Positions 20,001 to 25,244 of a stretch of DNA of 43,479 nucleotides are shown one piece after another. The DNA is from Clostridiales bacterium (GTDB taxonomy: Bacteria; Bacillota; Clostridia; Saccharofermentanales; Saccharofermentanaceae), in contig JAGAXM010000036.1 of NCBI GenBank assembly GCA_017940895.1, forward strand, positions 1-43,479, read 5' to 3'. Within the stretch, counting starts at the first letter, position 1. Every line of letters starts with the position of its first letter. A program made the translations under genes and the position numbers. The notes below the pieces were generated by a model. That model did not search any database. It was not told where the DNA came from and saw nothing but the letters and a program-made list of their open reading frames with translations.

Positions 20001-20005
20001 TTCAT
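10655..20005 (-). CDS. giant secreted RHS-repeat protein with C-terminal RES toxin domain
   Basis: About 3116 residues with no frameshift. N-terminus: a Sec-type signal (basic start, hydrophobic core, RADA near residue 32). A CBM2-like beta domain (about 40-145), a Pro-Thr linker, a beta-rich region with NGILYAPQG (200-420) and a second long Pro-Thr linker (about 520-600) follow. Next are three L-type-lectin-like modules (about 600-1330), Ig-like domains (1335-1630), dozens of YD/RHS repeats (about 1660-2740) and the RHS core YLRARYMDPSTG. A hydrophobic pretoxin region (2830-2960) and a RES-type toxin (2983-3116) end it. RES hallmarks: Arg2987 (VYR), Glu near 3026-3028 (TAEAEV) and Ser3098 (FPSA). 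RES enzymes consume or transfer NAD. The ATG at 20005 is chosen because the GTG at 20020 overlaps the AAAGGAG site. The next gene is the candidate immunity protein. Confidence 0.88.
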   Translation of the reverse strand: MKEGRRLIKTISVTLIASIFTGMLPWRELRADANTHGEYEAYPFSITYEQNSTWGTSTQGQFELTNVSDYDVTSWTIEIDYGEEVFLSNIWNASDITDYSVDENILVSGDVTIEPGQTYTFGVVAEGEEDNPIAPVDVNTIQFVSDEPEVTPTPEPTPEITEEPTVSPTITEEPDLTETPTPTLTVTPTPIENEEDEQEIFPYAIFSGSTTDDFSFRGWKSDILGDVYSGRDFLYQGSELYMEGYARTVGTIQPAGWITDMTGAEEGIEPIEMPDWSESILSKYDLMPTIAPEAFDTQDIILANGFYYTEDSITINGTTFTGDAVIVARGDITYNVNSLTADEEATGRILLYSEEGNITINGSRIEVNGILYAPQGRVSINAYNTTINGRIVADSFSYNGSILNVYSDPSDLQLVNDLPEVTVTALQTEVNVGETASYLIEIPEDNVYEILFRLNGEDVDVNIPDNEEEPIIYSFVPEESGTYTFEAYVDLPYGEFVLGSDVITVLVPLTPTEEPTPEPTATSTPTPTSEPTSTPTPTETPTPTATATPTPTVTDTPTPTGEVTGIPTPTEEPTATPTPTEIPINDERFNVFSQGEHYVCRYQNPFEVDNWTLTGNSHISETWISMLEEHWMSESVVTYGGSRAFSPDYSFSGRFTMSMDGGDGGGRNGFYIYPIGDRFDRNSIGVYIEPANGRMHIIQYNNERITLCSTEYTGFTEFGRYNDVWFDYDGQTHIFNVYVAPYTTTGVVTKPDTPILSCEIDLSEQFEGFEEFGWCFYGANGWYAASDVIHGVEIDPYPDIHQNVVTPTPTATPTPVSEGFVEISQGNAGYGYQNSFDSEDWTFRGESQYVSADEISVLNSEDDSIDGSVYMSFPEDVGENYEFYTRFSFSQENGMENGLSFVIEPYNEETGFFGNNGYNMHHDSVVIEFDFDPQNNYFLMDEEGLYETYNESSYHVGVILGGNEEQHIDVADYHQMRNLGVRTDAWVDYNGQTLSVYVCTINQYGHIYKYEEPVISVDIDLEEYFGTSSLYFGFISRDADKDSDVILSGFEIAQTPFTTLQPDEYPEDEQDRYQVMSVGDSNYGYQIPFVAEDWRGSSGRISSDQILIAGGNLDAQEFFYTQPRTVSDDYSFSGRFTASISGSDPCHYMNFVLSASPESRINSICIHLDTWQSGSAHWRNEFGEYIEGQPDGWYEGTEPFESMVSVCINGDERHDYAIAEYMPLRDDGAVHEIWFSYNGTEQKLYVYIATYDENGNVTRPDTPIIVCPLDLEEIFGGSHELYPAFYGQTSLFDYGYYYTYGFEFDPRPDLHNDFDGILQILAPLDNREYTIGDSIDISGRIGTEADPDTGVSVLLEDESGNTVYENDNGQITEDFGYIDRIATDDMEPGEYTLTLTVTDENGNDYVREIPLILVREITVDAHITGAEITENGIEIIGSISCNEDSSYELSVLSADNETWDVFVSGTGNKTEETLGVLSTDGLESGSYTVKLTVTSESGQTYETVIIVDYTVPDIGEYTDEELFVDIEDSQDGEEVTFFTDIIGTVSGSELLSYTFELYPVDSEEPVYTSEGTGPVEDDILGRIDPTLLMNGFYRVVVTAYAQNGFVSDEIIVLVTGQAKVGNFTISFLDLTLPVAGLPVEVYRTYDSRIRTQDGDFGYGWDMSVGGPDISISCDLGEEWAYETRTTLQVPLNYWDPVHPHEVYIDWGNGSSETFEMVLSPESFIDAPTGTISVSFNNTSGSSDTLVLLDDCSGLSYDRVNQSLYTSDYSAFAPQNFLLTRYDGIKFYFNAEFGLYKIEDTYGRTIEITEDGIFYSDGSSIEFVRDAEGRITEISDGLGNEVVYTYNENGDLVNVLDYAGYNTAFSYDDSHYITGITSDNGVTIARNEYDDDGRLVATIDADGNRIEFSHDLDQRIEVTTDRLGHNTVYTYDEAGNVLSVIDALGRTTTYTYDENNNKTSETRPDGTTFTYSYDNNGNLLTANDGNGRTISSSYGTNGELLTMSAMGVTELTMAYDEHGNLLSATDSTGNTQDYGYDNTGNLTSVTDSLGSLMNMTYDEDGHVTSITNAEGQITNFSYDAEGRLTSRTVTYQGTTLTDTYSYDAANRVTGITYANGNTVSYTYNQAGDVTSSTDSHGRTVTYTYDLYGNLTGIAYPDGTSETFTYDLEGRNLTATDRMGRTATFTYDAVGNVLSKTYANGATEEYTYDVCDRLVSSTNVYGGVTTYGYDYLGRNTSVQDPQGNTTTYTYNDRGNVASVTDARGFTYSFTYDNNGNQTSVTYPNGSTYSNSYDARGRMTSQSDAYGNTTTYTYDSMDRLISVEDALGGTFSYTYDSMGNLLSVTDANGYTTTYTYDLNGQVTSVTNAAGNSATTAYDQFGRVISTTDFGGIETTYTYDSMDRISSTTTAGETTTYVYDTVGNLVSVTDPTGTITYSYNLDGFLSGVTNARGESISYSYNAGNQISSISIDGQTISYGYDNMGRLISVTDSEGTTTYTYDEVGNRTSTTYPNGVVTTYGYNSINVLVSQISTDENDNVLASFEYTIGANGERLSCTEIGRTVEYTYDELERLTSETVTTGSDVSVTTYTYDSNSNRISMNRDGEITNYTYNNLNQITQAGDISYTWDNAGNLVSQSQNGTLVATYTYDVHNRMVSANVNSISGNIVESYTYDYLGNRTSKTTDGEITYFTTDLSTGYSQVLKAETGTETVYYTRGFELISRRAGTEAAYYLYDGGMSVRGLADESGVVTDTFVFDAFGNEVARTGSSENSYGFQGEERDATGLYYLRARYMDPSTGTFTSMDTYGGSLSDPMSLHKYLFANSNPVKYCDPSGHSPTFDDFALALGLGCIIGSALSAMDYRISALITDPGLETHNLTGWAEAIINGWVLGAIFAIGFFLLGLIPGLSVSFWATVGLIFGVEVGLDSIIRGGIDIYFGNARQGAYEIVMGLLYIAIAVVSYGMARNAGLGSGGSGGGDSRPSGRDISGCVYRNYDPNFPAIDFEFSATRSHRYTGTGVPGVYFSADAATAEAEVAGSASSGGVTGVTGSFDVSATNMLDLTQESTRNYFGVTYNTLTESSYTETQEIGQWAYNNGYDGIIFPSAQTGGENYVFFYPDAIGH
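11700..15050 (-). repeat. YD/RHS repeat array (coding)
   Basis: About 1.1 kb of protein-coding capacity is filled by repeats of roughly 20 residues with the YTYDxxGN(L/R) pattern, recurring every 60-70 bp. These form the hollow beta shell that encloses the toxin in RHS proteins. The array ends just before the RHS core motif at about 11640-11690. Confidence 0.9.
16070..18240 (-). repeat. three L-type-lectin-like modules (coding)
   Basis: Three modules of about 230-250 residues share the framework Y-Q-PF..DW...G, YSFSGRF, a central D/HxxxIxI segment, VWFDYDGQ..(L/I)xVYV and P.L..DL...F. They look like bacterial L-type lectin domains, which bind glycans. They sit at about 18240-17600, 17560-16830 and 16780-16070. 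Their copy number in a secreted RHS protein suggests binding of a target-cell or substrate polysaccharide. Confidence 0.6.
18250..18480 (-). repeat. Thr-Pro-rich low-complexity linker (coding)
   Basis: The encoded peptide is a near-perfect run of (T/E)P(T/S) units, typical of flexible linkers in clostridial secreted proteins. A shorter linker of the same type lies near 19420-19560. The simple repeat makes spurious Val/Gly-rich frames on the plus strand. Confidence 0.9.
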
Positions 20006-20036
20006 AACCTCATCTTCCACTCCTTTACCACACTAA

Positions 20037-20065
20037 AATATAAGAGGGTTAGAAAGAACTGTCAA
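20037..20065 (-). promoter_or_regulatory. sigma-A promoter of the RHS toxin gene
   Basis: On the minus strand TTGACA (20060-20065) and TATATT (20037-20042) are 17 bp apart. Transcription should begin near 20030, giving a leader of about 25 nt before the ATG at 20005. Confidence 0.75.
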
Positions 20066-20178
20066 GAAACGAATATAATGAATGATCTATTGACAGTATT
20101 TGTACAGTCTATTTGTATTATCAAACAAGCATTTCAACAGTCCGACTGTCATTAGGTGTTATTTCGTTTTACCGAGTT

Positions 20179-20260
20179 TTCTTTCCCTTGTTTTTTCCCT
20201 TGTAATCATCCAAGAATCAGATAAGACCTAATAATATGATAAGAAAACCAAGGGAAAGAA
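20179..20260. repeat. 12-bp perfect inverted repeat flanking 58 bp
   Basis: TTCTTTCCCTTG (20179-20190) recurs inverted at 20249-20260. There is no T-run for termination. It may mark the ends of a decayed small element or an operator in the AT-rich upstream region of the RHS gene. The remainder of 20070-20335 has several ACAGT/ACTGT copies but no gene. Confidence 0.45.
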
Positions 20261-20335
20261 GATGCTTATAAAGCCCAATGATTTCAATAGCTTACTCCAA
20301 CAACGATAACAAGATATAACATCCGATAAAGTTGA

Positions 20336-20652
20336 TTATAATCGCCGATATTTAATCTTTCCTAAATACTCAGTAAACTCATCACTTGAAATATCTGCTG
20401 AGCCCTCATTGTCATAGGCAATTACATCTACTAATGCAATATATCCACATCCATGGACCTGATAGGTTTCTTCGATGGCTCTCAAATCATTTTGATATGA
20501 AGGCCAATTGTAAGATTCAGCATAATTAACCTCGTTAGGATAGTATTCGTCCAGAAAAACATGACCCTGAGCTCCGCCATATTCAATTCCGTATGCATCA
20601 CTAGCAATATGTATAAACCCGTTATCAGGTTGTGAATAATCAATTTTAGATA
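20336..20652 (-). pseudogene. 5'-truncated gene fragment of unknown family
   Basis: An open minus-strand frame of about 104 codons ends with TAA at 20336. It reads as a plausible acidic globular protein (GFIHIASDAYGIEYGGAQGH ... FTEYLGKIKYRRL). It contains no ATG or GTG in frame and only one late TTG without a ribosome site. It begins right at the end of the nitroreductase gene. The best reading is the 3' remainder of a gene lost by deletion. Its place just upstream of an RHS toxin gene makes an orphan immunity or toxin fragment possible, but I do not recognise it. Confidence 0.45.
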
Positions 20653-21168
20653 TTAAAGATATCTTACGATCTCGCTTAGATCCTTCTTCAATGTGTGGCG
20701 CTCGGAAGGTTCCGAATCCTCCGCAGGGTAACCGATGGGAAGAAGCAATACCGACTTCTCGTTCTCGGGGATATTGAAAGCCTTCTCAGCCTCTATGTTC
20801 GGGTAAGCGTTGACCCAGCAGGTTCCAAGCCCCATCTCCACTGCCTCGAACATTACGTGTGTTGCTACGATGGATACATCCTCGATGCCGGAATGAATTC
20901 CCTCTTCACGCGCATTCTTCCAGTCCTCGTCTTTGTTATAAGTGAACATGAACACGACGGGCGCATGGAAAGCACAGGGTGTGATCTCATTGATCTTAGC
21001 CAAAGCCTCATCGCTCTGTAATACATATATTCGATGCGGCTGATTGTTCTTGCCTGTGGGCGCGAGATTGGAAACCTCCAGCAGACGGTCGATCTGCTCC
21101 TGTGTCAGCTTCGTGTCCTTATACTTTCTTACCGAGTATCTTTCCTTGGCTAGTTCCATGAATTCCAT
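20653..21168 (-). CDS. nitroreductase family protein
   Basis: About 171 residues, the usual size of small FMN-dependent nitroreductases. The N-terminus has RYSVRKYKD, the FMN-phosphate binding motif; PTGKNNQPHRIYV and the later GLGTCWVNAY segment are also typical. It is a homodimeric oxidoreductase of unknown substrate. The start at 21168 is set by GGAGG 7 nt upstream. The flavodiiron gene ends 32 nt upstream, and the two flavoenzymes are likely co-expressed in redox or oxygen defence. Confidence 0.92.
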   Translation of the reverse strand: MEFMELAKERYSVRKYKDTKLTQEQIDRLLEVSNLAPTGKNNQPHRIYVLQSDEALAKINEITPCAFHAPVVFMFTYNKDEDWKNAREEGIHSGIEDVSIVATHVMFEAVEMGLGTCWVNAYPNIEAEKAFNIPENEKSVLLLPIGYPAEDSEPSERHTLKKDLSEIVRYL

Positions 21169-21200
21169 AGCAATACCTCCGCGCATTGATTATATTTGTT

Positions 21201-22355
21201 TCAGGCCATAAGCTCCGCCGCGAGCGCATCTATCTTAGAGCGCGCAGCATCATCCAAAGCCGCATTAACAGTGACCGTATTCTCCGTAAATGAGATATCC
21301 TTGCTTCCTTCGAACTTAGCTCTGATAACCTTAGCGGCCATCGGAGCCCATGTGCCGTTCTCTATGATACCGACAGTCCTGTTTTGATAATTCCTCTCAA
21401 GAAGCTCGTTTATAAACTCGCGCATGAACGGGAAAATGTCGCCGTTGTAAGTCGTCGTCGCAAGGACGAGCTTACCGTATCTGAAAGCATCTTCAACCGC
21501 CTCCGCCATATCGTCACGGGCAAGATCTGTGACCGCGACCTTCGGGCAGCCTAAGGACTCAAGCTTTTCACGCAGGAGCAAAGCAGCCTGCTTCGTGTTG
21601 CCGTAAACGGAAGTGTACGCGATGAGCACGCCCTCCGACTCGACGCCGTAGGATGACCATGTGTTGTAAAGGTCGAGGTAGTAACCCAGGTTCTCCGTGA
21701 GAACGGGACCGTGAAGCGGACAGATCGTGCCGATGTCGAGTGCCGCTGCTTTCTTGAGGAGAGCCTGCACCTGCTGTCCGAACTTGCCGACGATGCCGAA
21801 GTAGTAACGGCGTGCCTCACACGCCCAGTCCTCCTCAACATCGAGAGCGCCGAACTTTCCGAACGCGTCTGCACTGAAGAAAACCTTGCTGAAGGCATCG
21901 TATGTCATCATGACCTCGGGCCAGTGCACCTGCGGAGCCGCGATGAACTTGAGCTCGTGCTTACCGAGGCTTAACGTGTCTCCCTCTTTGACTGCGACTT
22001 TACGCTCGGCAAAATCAGTGCCGAAATACTTTTTCATCATGGTGAAAGCCATGGCGCTGCCGACGATCTTCGCTTCAGGGAACGCTTCCGCGAACAAAGC
22101 GATATTCGCCGAATGGTCGGGCTCCATGTGTTGCACTATAAGATAGTCTGGAGTTCTGCCGTTAAGTGCATTCCTGATGTTATCGAGCCACAAGCTTCCG
22201 AAGTTTCTGTCGACCGAATCCAAGACCGCGATCTTCTCGTCTGCGATCACGTAAGAGTTATAAGCCATTCCCGCCGGAACATCATACTGACCTTCGAAAA
22301 GATCGATCTGGTGGTCATTGACGCCGACGTAGATGATATCGTCTGAGATGAACAT
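21201..22355 (-). CDS. A-type flavoprotein (flavodiiron protein, FprA-like)
   Basis: About 384 residues: an N-terminal metallo-beta-lactamase-like diiron domain (1-245) and a C-terminal flavodoxin domain (250-384). Diiron ligands are visible as HMEPDH near residue 79, the His in QVHWPE, the Asp in SADAFG and the His in CPLHGP. The flavodoxin loop is AYTSVYGNTKQ. The family reduces O2 to water or NO to N2O in anaerobes. There is no fused rubredoxin. The ATG at 22355 has GGAAGG 8-9 nt upstream; an in-frame GTG 3 codons earlier overlaps that site. Confidence 0.93.
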   Translation of the reverse strand: MFISDDIIYVGVNDHQIDLFEGQYDVPAGMAYNSYVIADEKIAVLDSVDRNFGSLWLDNIRNALNGRTPDYLIVQHMEPDHSANIALFAEAFPEAKIVGSAMAFTMMKKYFGTDFAERKVAVKEGDTLSLGKHELKFIAAPQVHWPEVMMTYDAFSKVFFSADAFGKFGALDVEEDWACEARRYYFGIVGKFGQQVQALLKKAAALDIGTICPLHGPVLTENLGYYLDLYNTWSSYGVESEGVLIAYTSVYGNTKQAALLLREKLESLGCPKVAVTDLARDDMAEAVEDAFRYGKLVLATTTYNGDIFPFMREFINELLERNYQNRTVGIIENGTWAPMAAKVIRAKFEGSKDISFTENTVTVNAALDDAARSKIDALAAELMA

Positions 22356-22389
22356 GGAAAACACCTTCCGTTTCTTTTTAATTAATTGG

Positions 22390-24339
22390 TTAACCTGTGT
22401 AACAGTAGAGCCAGTAACTTATCAACAGAATCAGGAAATAGACAAATATCCTTCCGACAGCCATGGATCTGTCAACGGCATAGTCTGCCGCTTTTATCTG
22501 CCCTGCATCAGCATTCCTGTAAGGATTCCTGATTACGAAGCATGCTGCAAGGAACAAAGAGACAGCTGCAAGCAACGTGATAAGGATAGTGTCTGCAGAC
22601 GAAACAGCGTTGCTTAAAGCCTCACATATACTTACTCCTCTGAATGCAAATCCGTCTTCTGCAAGGAGACCGAATTCTATCATATAGACAGTTCCGTATG
22701 TTAGTCCGGATACAAGGAAAATAAGCAGTTCCATTGCATATTCCACAAGAAGGATTCTCTTGTTCTCCGCAATAAAAGGCATCAGATACGAGAAAGAGAA
22801 AACCAGGGGTATGAGCCACTGTGAATGCCAGTTAACAAATGCTGCAAATGAAGCATAAGTAACAAAGATAACGAGCATCGAATGATAAAGAACCGCTTTC
22901 TTGTCTGAGGTGTCTATCCTCTTGATGAAGCTGGCGAGACAAATAACTGCGAAGGCTATTAAGAACAAAGATATTTCTCCGGCTTTGCGGTCTGTGACCC
23001 TTCCGATAACAGTATATCTTGAACTGATAATGTTCCATATCGTGTCATAGCCCGTTCCCTTCTCAAACAGGAACTTGAACACTAATGTCACTGACAGACA
23101 TATACCTGTATTTATCAGGATATCTTTTACCTTCTTATTCACAAGGAGGATTACAGGAATGAATACCATTAACGGAATAGGCTTTACTGCAACTGCGATT
23201 GCTGTAACAAGAGAGAATAATCTGTATCTTCCCTTGTAATACAAAGGGAAAGCAAACATCATTATTATCAAATAGATGATATCAATCTGACCCGAACCTA
23301 TTGTTATCAACAGCATAACGGACGAGAAAGAATATAAATACTTTACGCTTCTTTTGTACTCGGAAGGCATACCGCAGGCATCACAGATCTTCTGTGTCAG
23401 TCTTACAGACCACAAGAACAAAGCCGCCACAATGACATCCAGATACAGAACCATGAGATTGGCGATACTGCCGAATCCTATATTGCCGTCGGTAAAGAAT
23501 CGGAACGGAATCATTATAACGGCCACTATGATATAGGTTACGGTACTGTAGGGAATCTCGAAGAAATCTCTTTCACTTCCTCTAATGACTTCCTGAAGGT
23601 ACGCATAGTCGAAGAAACTGAACAGTTTGCCTTCCAGAATGGAATCCAGCATTCTGATACCGGCCCTTCCGATCATAAAAAGATCAAAGTACTGATTAAT
23701 AAGTACTACCGACAGGAATACGCCTACACCGAGAATGAACTTATCACAAAAGCCCGTGCGCACAGGATCATTATCCCCATAGAACCACACATAAAGCAGA
23801 ACTGCGGCGCAGATGACAGAATAGATGATCAGAAATGTTATTTTCGAAGCAACTCCGTTATAAGATCCTCTTATCTCAAATGCGAGAGCACCGTCATCCG
23901 TTACACCGATCTTCATCTTATCGGTGAATTCATCGGCACCTTCAAGCCTATACGTCAAGGTATATGTCTGCCCCTGTTCTAGTTCGAGACTTCCTGTATC
24001 AAAGACATCCTGGCATACGGAGGTCGCTTCAGAGGAAAACACCTCATTGCCTTCGGAATCAGTCAGGATAACCGAAGCATCGGTTCTTGCAACAATGTCT
24101 TTATCTGTGAGTTCTCCGAAGAACAACCTGATCCCCGTCAGTCTGTCAACGGGAGAAGCAAAACTGTATGAGACTTCCATGCCGGGTTTCAGATCAATAT
24201 AATCATCACTCCCGTTACCAAAAGACCTGGACCATAAAGACATCTTTGGCATAAAGGTAACCATGGCAACATAGACCATGATCATCAACAGGAAACAAAC
24301 AGCCAAATTAATATACTTTGTCTTCCGGATACCGCTCAT
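22390..24339 (-). CDS. large polytopic membrane protein, GT-C glycosyltransferase-like
   Basis: 649 residues with a first membrane segment at 11-32, an extracytoplasmic beta-rich domain of about 130 residues, and then about eleven hydrophobic segments to the C-terminus. The layout resembles GT-C lipid-linked sugar mannosyltransferases (GT87/PMT-like), but I see no decisive acidic motif in the first external loop. A TATAAT (24348-24353, minus strand) lies only 8 nt before the ATG and no ribosome site is visible, so the transcript may be leaderless. Its role in cell-envelope glycan synthesis is an inference. Confidence 0.7.
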   Translation of the reverse strand: MSGIRKTKYINLAVCFLLMIMVYVAMVTFMPKMSLWSRSFGNGSDDYIDLKPGMEVSYSFASPVDRLTGIRLFFGELTDKDIVARTDASVILTDSEGNEVFSSEATSVCQDVFDTGSLELEQGQTYTLTYRLEGADEFTDKMKIGVTDDGALAFEIRGSYNGVASKITFLIIYSVICAAVLLYVWFYGDNDPVRTGFCDKFILGVGVFLSVVLINQYFDLFMIGRAGIRMLDSILEGKLFSFFDYAYLQEVIRGSERDFFEIPYSTVTYIIVAVIMIPFRFFTDGNIGFGSIANLMVLYLDVIVAALFLWSVRLTQKICDACGMPSEYKRSVKYLYSFSSVMLLITIGSGQIDIIYLIIMMFAFPLYYKGRYRLFSLVTAIAVAVKPIPLMVFIPVILLVNKKVKDILINTGICLSVTLVFKFLFEKGTGYDTIWNIISSRYTVIGRVTDRKAGEISLFLIAFAVICLASFIKRIDTSDKKAVLYHSMLVIFVTYASFAAFVNWHSQWLIPLVFSFSYLMPFIAENKRILLVEYAMELLIFLVSGLTYGTVYMIEFGLLAEDGFAFRGVSICEALSNAVSSADTILITLLAAVSLFLAACFVIRNPYRNADAGQIKAADYAVDRSMAVGRIFVYFLILLISYWLYCYTG

Positions 24340-24394
24340 ACGCCGTTATTATACAACATGGATCAGCTAATTATAAATCTGCCCGGAATCTGTA

Positions 24395-24422
24395 TTGCTT
24401 TTTAAAATACTTCTAATATAAT
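24395..24422 (+). promoter_or_regulatory. promoter of the queuosine-precursor transporter gene
   Basis: TTGCTT (24395-24400) and TATAAT (24417-24422) are 16 bp apart. Transcription would start near 24429 and place the preQ1-like structure at the 5' end of the leader. Confidence 0.7.
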
Positions 24423-24443
24423 AACTGTGCGTCTTAATGCGCC

Positions 24444-24497
24444 AAGCAGTTCGGGTCCGATATCCTGCTTGTAAAATATTAAAACCAAAGGAGCACA
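24444..24497 (+). ncRNA. probable preQ1-I riboswitch
   Basis: A 6-bp stem AAGCAG/CTGCTT (24444-24449 with 24465-24470) closes a 15-nt loop starting with TTC, followed by GGGT, a lone C and CGATATC. An A-rich single strand follows (24471-24485) and ends in AACC. AACC can pair with the loop GGGT to form the H-type pseudoknot and adjoins the AAAGGAG ribosome site. This is the order of elements in the Bacillus preQ1-I aptamer. The linker is a few nt longer than usual. The downstream gene is a VUT/YhhQ transporter, a known preQ1 target, so translational control is likely. Confidence 0.65.
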
Positions 24498-24499
24498 AT

Positions 24500-25243
24500 A
24501 TGAACTTTATCAAATCCGAACTGAAGGATTACAAGATCCTTCTGCGGAACGTACCTGCTATGGTCGTTTCTGTATTCATTCTCTCCGTAGTATGCATGAA
24601 CCTTATGGCGAGCAAAGAGTTATACAGCTCGACTTATTTTTGCATCAACAGCGGTCTCGCGCTTTCCTGGATATCTTTCCTTTGCATGGACTGCATCTGC
24701 AAAAGATTCGGCCCCAAGGCATCCGTTAAGATCTCTATCCTCGCTATGGTGATCAATGTCATTACAGTATTGATCTTTAAGCTTCTGTCCATGACACCCG
24801 GTCATTGGGCTGCTTACTTCAGCGCACCCGATGCGGCCACGGGCGAACTTATCAACGACGGACTTAATTCCACATTCGGCAACACTTGGTATGTAGTATT
24901 CGGATCGGCAGTTGCCATGATCCTTTCTGCTATTGTCAATTCCTACACCAATGCATGGATCGGCAAGACACATGACAAGGGTTCCTACGGAAGCTTTGCT
25001 TTAAGAAGCTTCATCTCCACTGCAGTCGGCCAGTGGGTAGACAACTTCGTATTCTCCGCAGTAGTTTCACACGTATTCTTCGGATGGAACTGGACACAGG
25101 TATTGATCTGCTCCACAACATCCATGTTCATCGAGCTGGCCCTCGAGGCAGTCTTCTCCCCCATCGGATTCAAAGTATCCAAGAACTGGGAGAACGACGG
25201 CATCGGACAGGAATACTTGAATCTGATCGAGACGGCAGCCTGA
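24500..25243 (+). CDS. VUT/YhhQ family queuosine precursor transporter
   Basis: 247 residues with about six membrane segments and the family features VUT proteins show (NVPAMVVSVFILSVVCMNLM at the start, NSYTNAWIGK, RSFISTAVGQWVDNFVF). The family imports 7-deazaguanine precursors such as preQ0/preQ1. AAAGGAG is 6 nt before the ATG, so I take 24500 and not the longer upstream frame. The preQ1-like leader supports the substrate. An amidase gene begins 1 nt after the stop. Confidence 0.88.
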   Translation: MNFIKSELKDYKILLRNVPAMVVSVFILSVVCMNLMASKELYSSTYFCINSGLALSWISFLCMDCICKRFGPKASVKISILAMVINVITVLIFKLLSMTPGHWAAYFSAPDAATGELINDGLNSTFGNTWYVVFGSAVAMILSAIVNSYTNAWIGKTHDKGSYGSFALRSFISTAVGQWVDNFVFSAVVSHVFFGWNWTQVLICSTTSMFIELALEAVFSPIGFKVSKNWENDGIGQEYLNLIETAA

Positions 25244-25244
25244 T

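Noticed and set aside
10655..20005. A chimaeric or frameshifted RHS gene
   Set aside because: The frame is continuous from signal peptide to toxin, with one good promoter and no internal stop.
21551..21898. Minus-strand ORF of 115 codons inside the flavodiiron gene
   Set aside because: It is an overlapping shadow frame rich in Arg and Ser; the flavodiiron frame has full family motifs.
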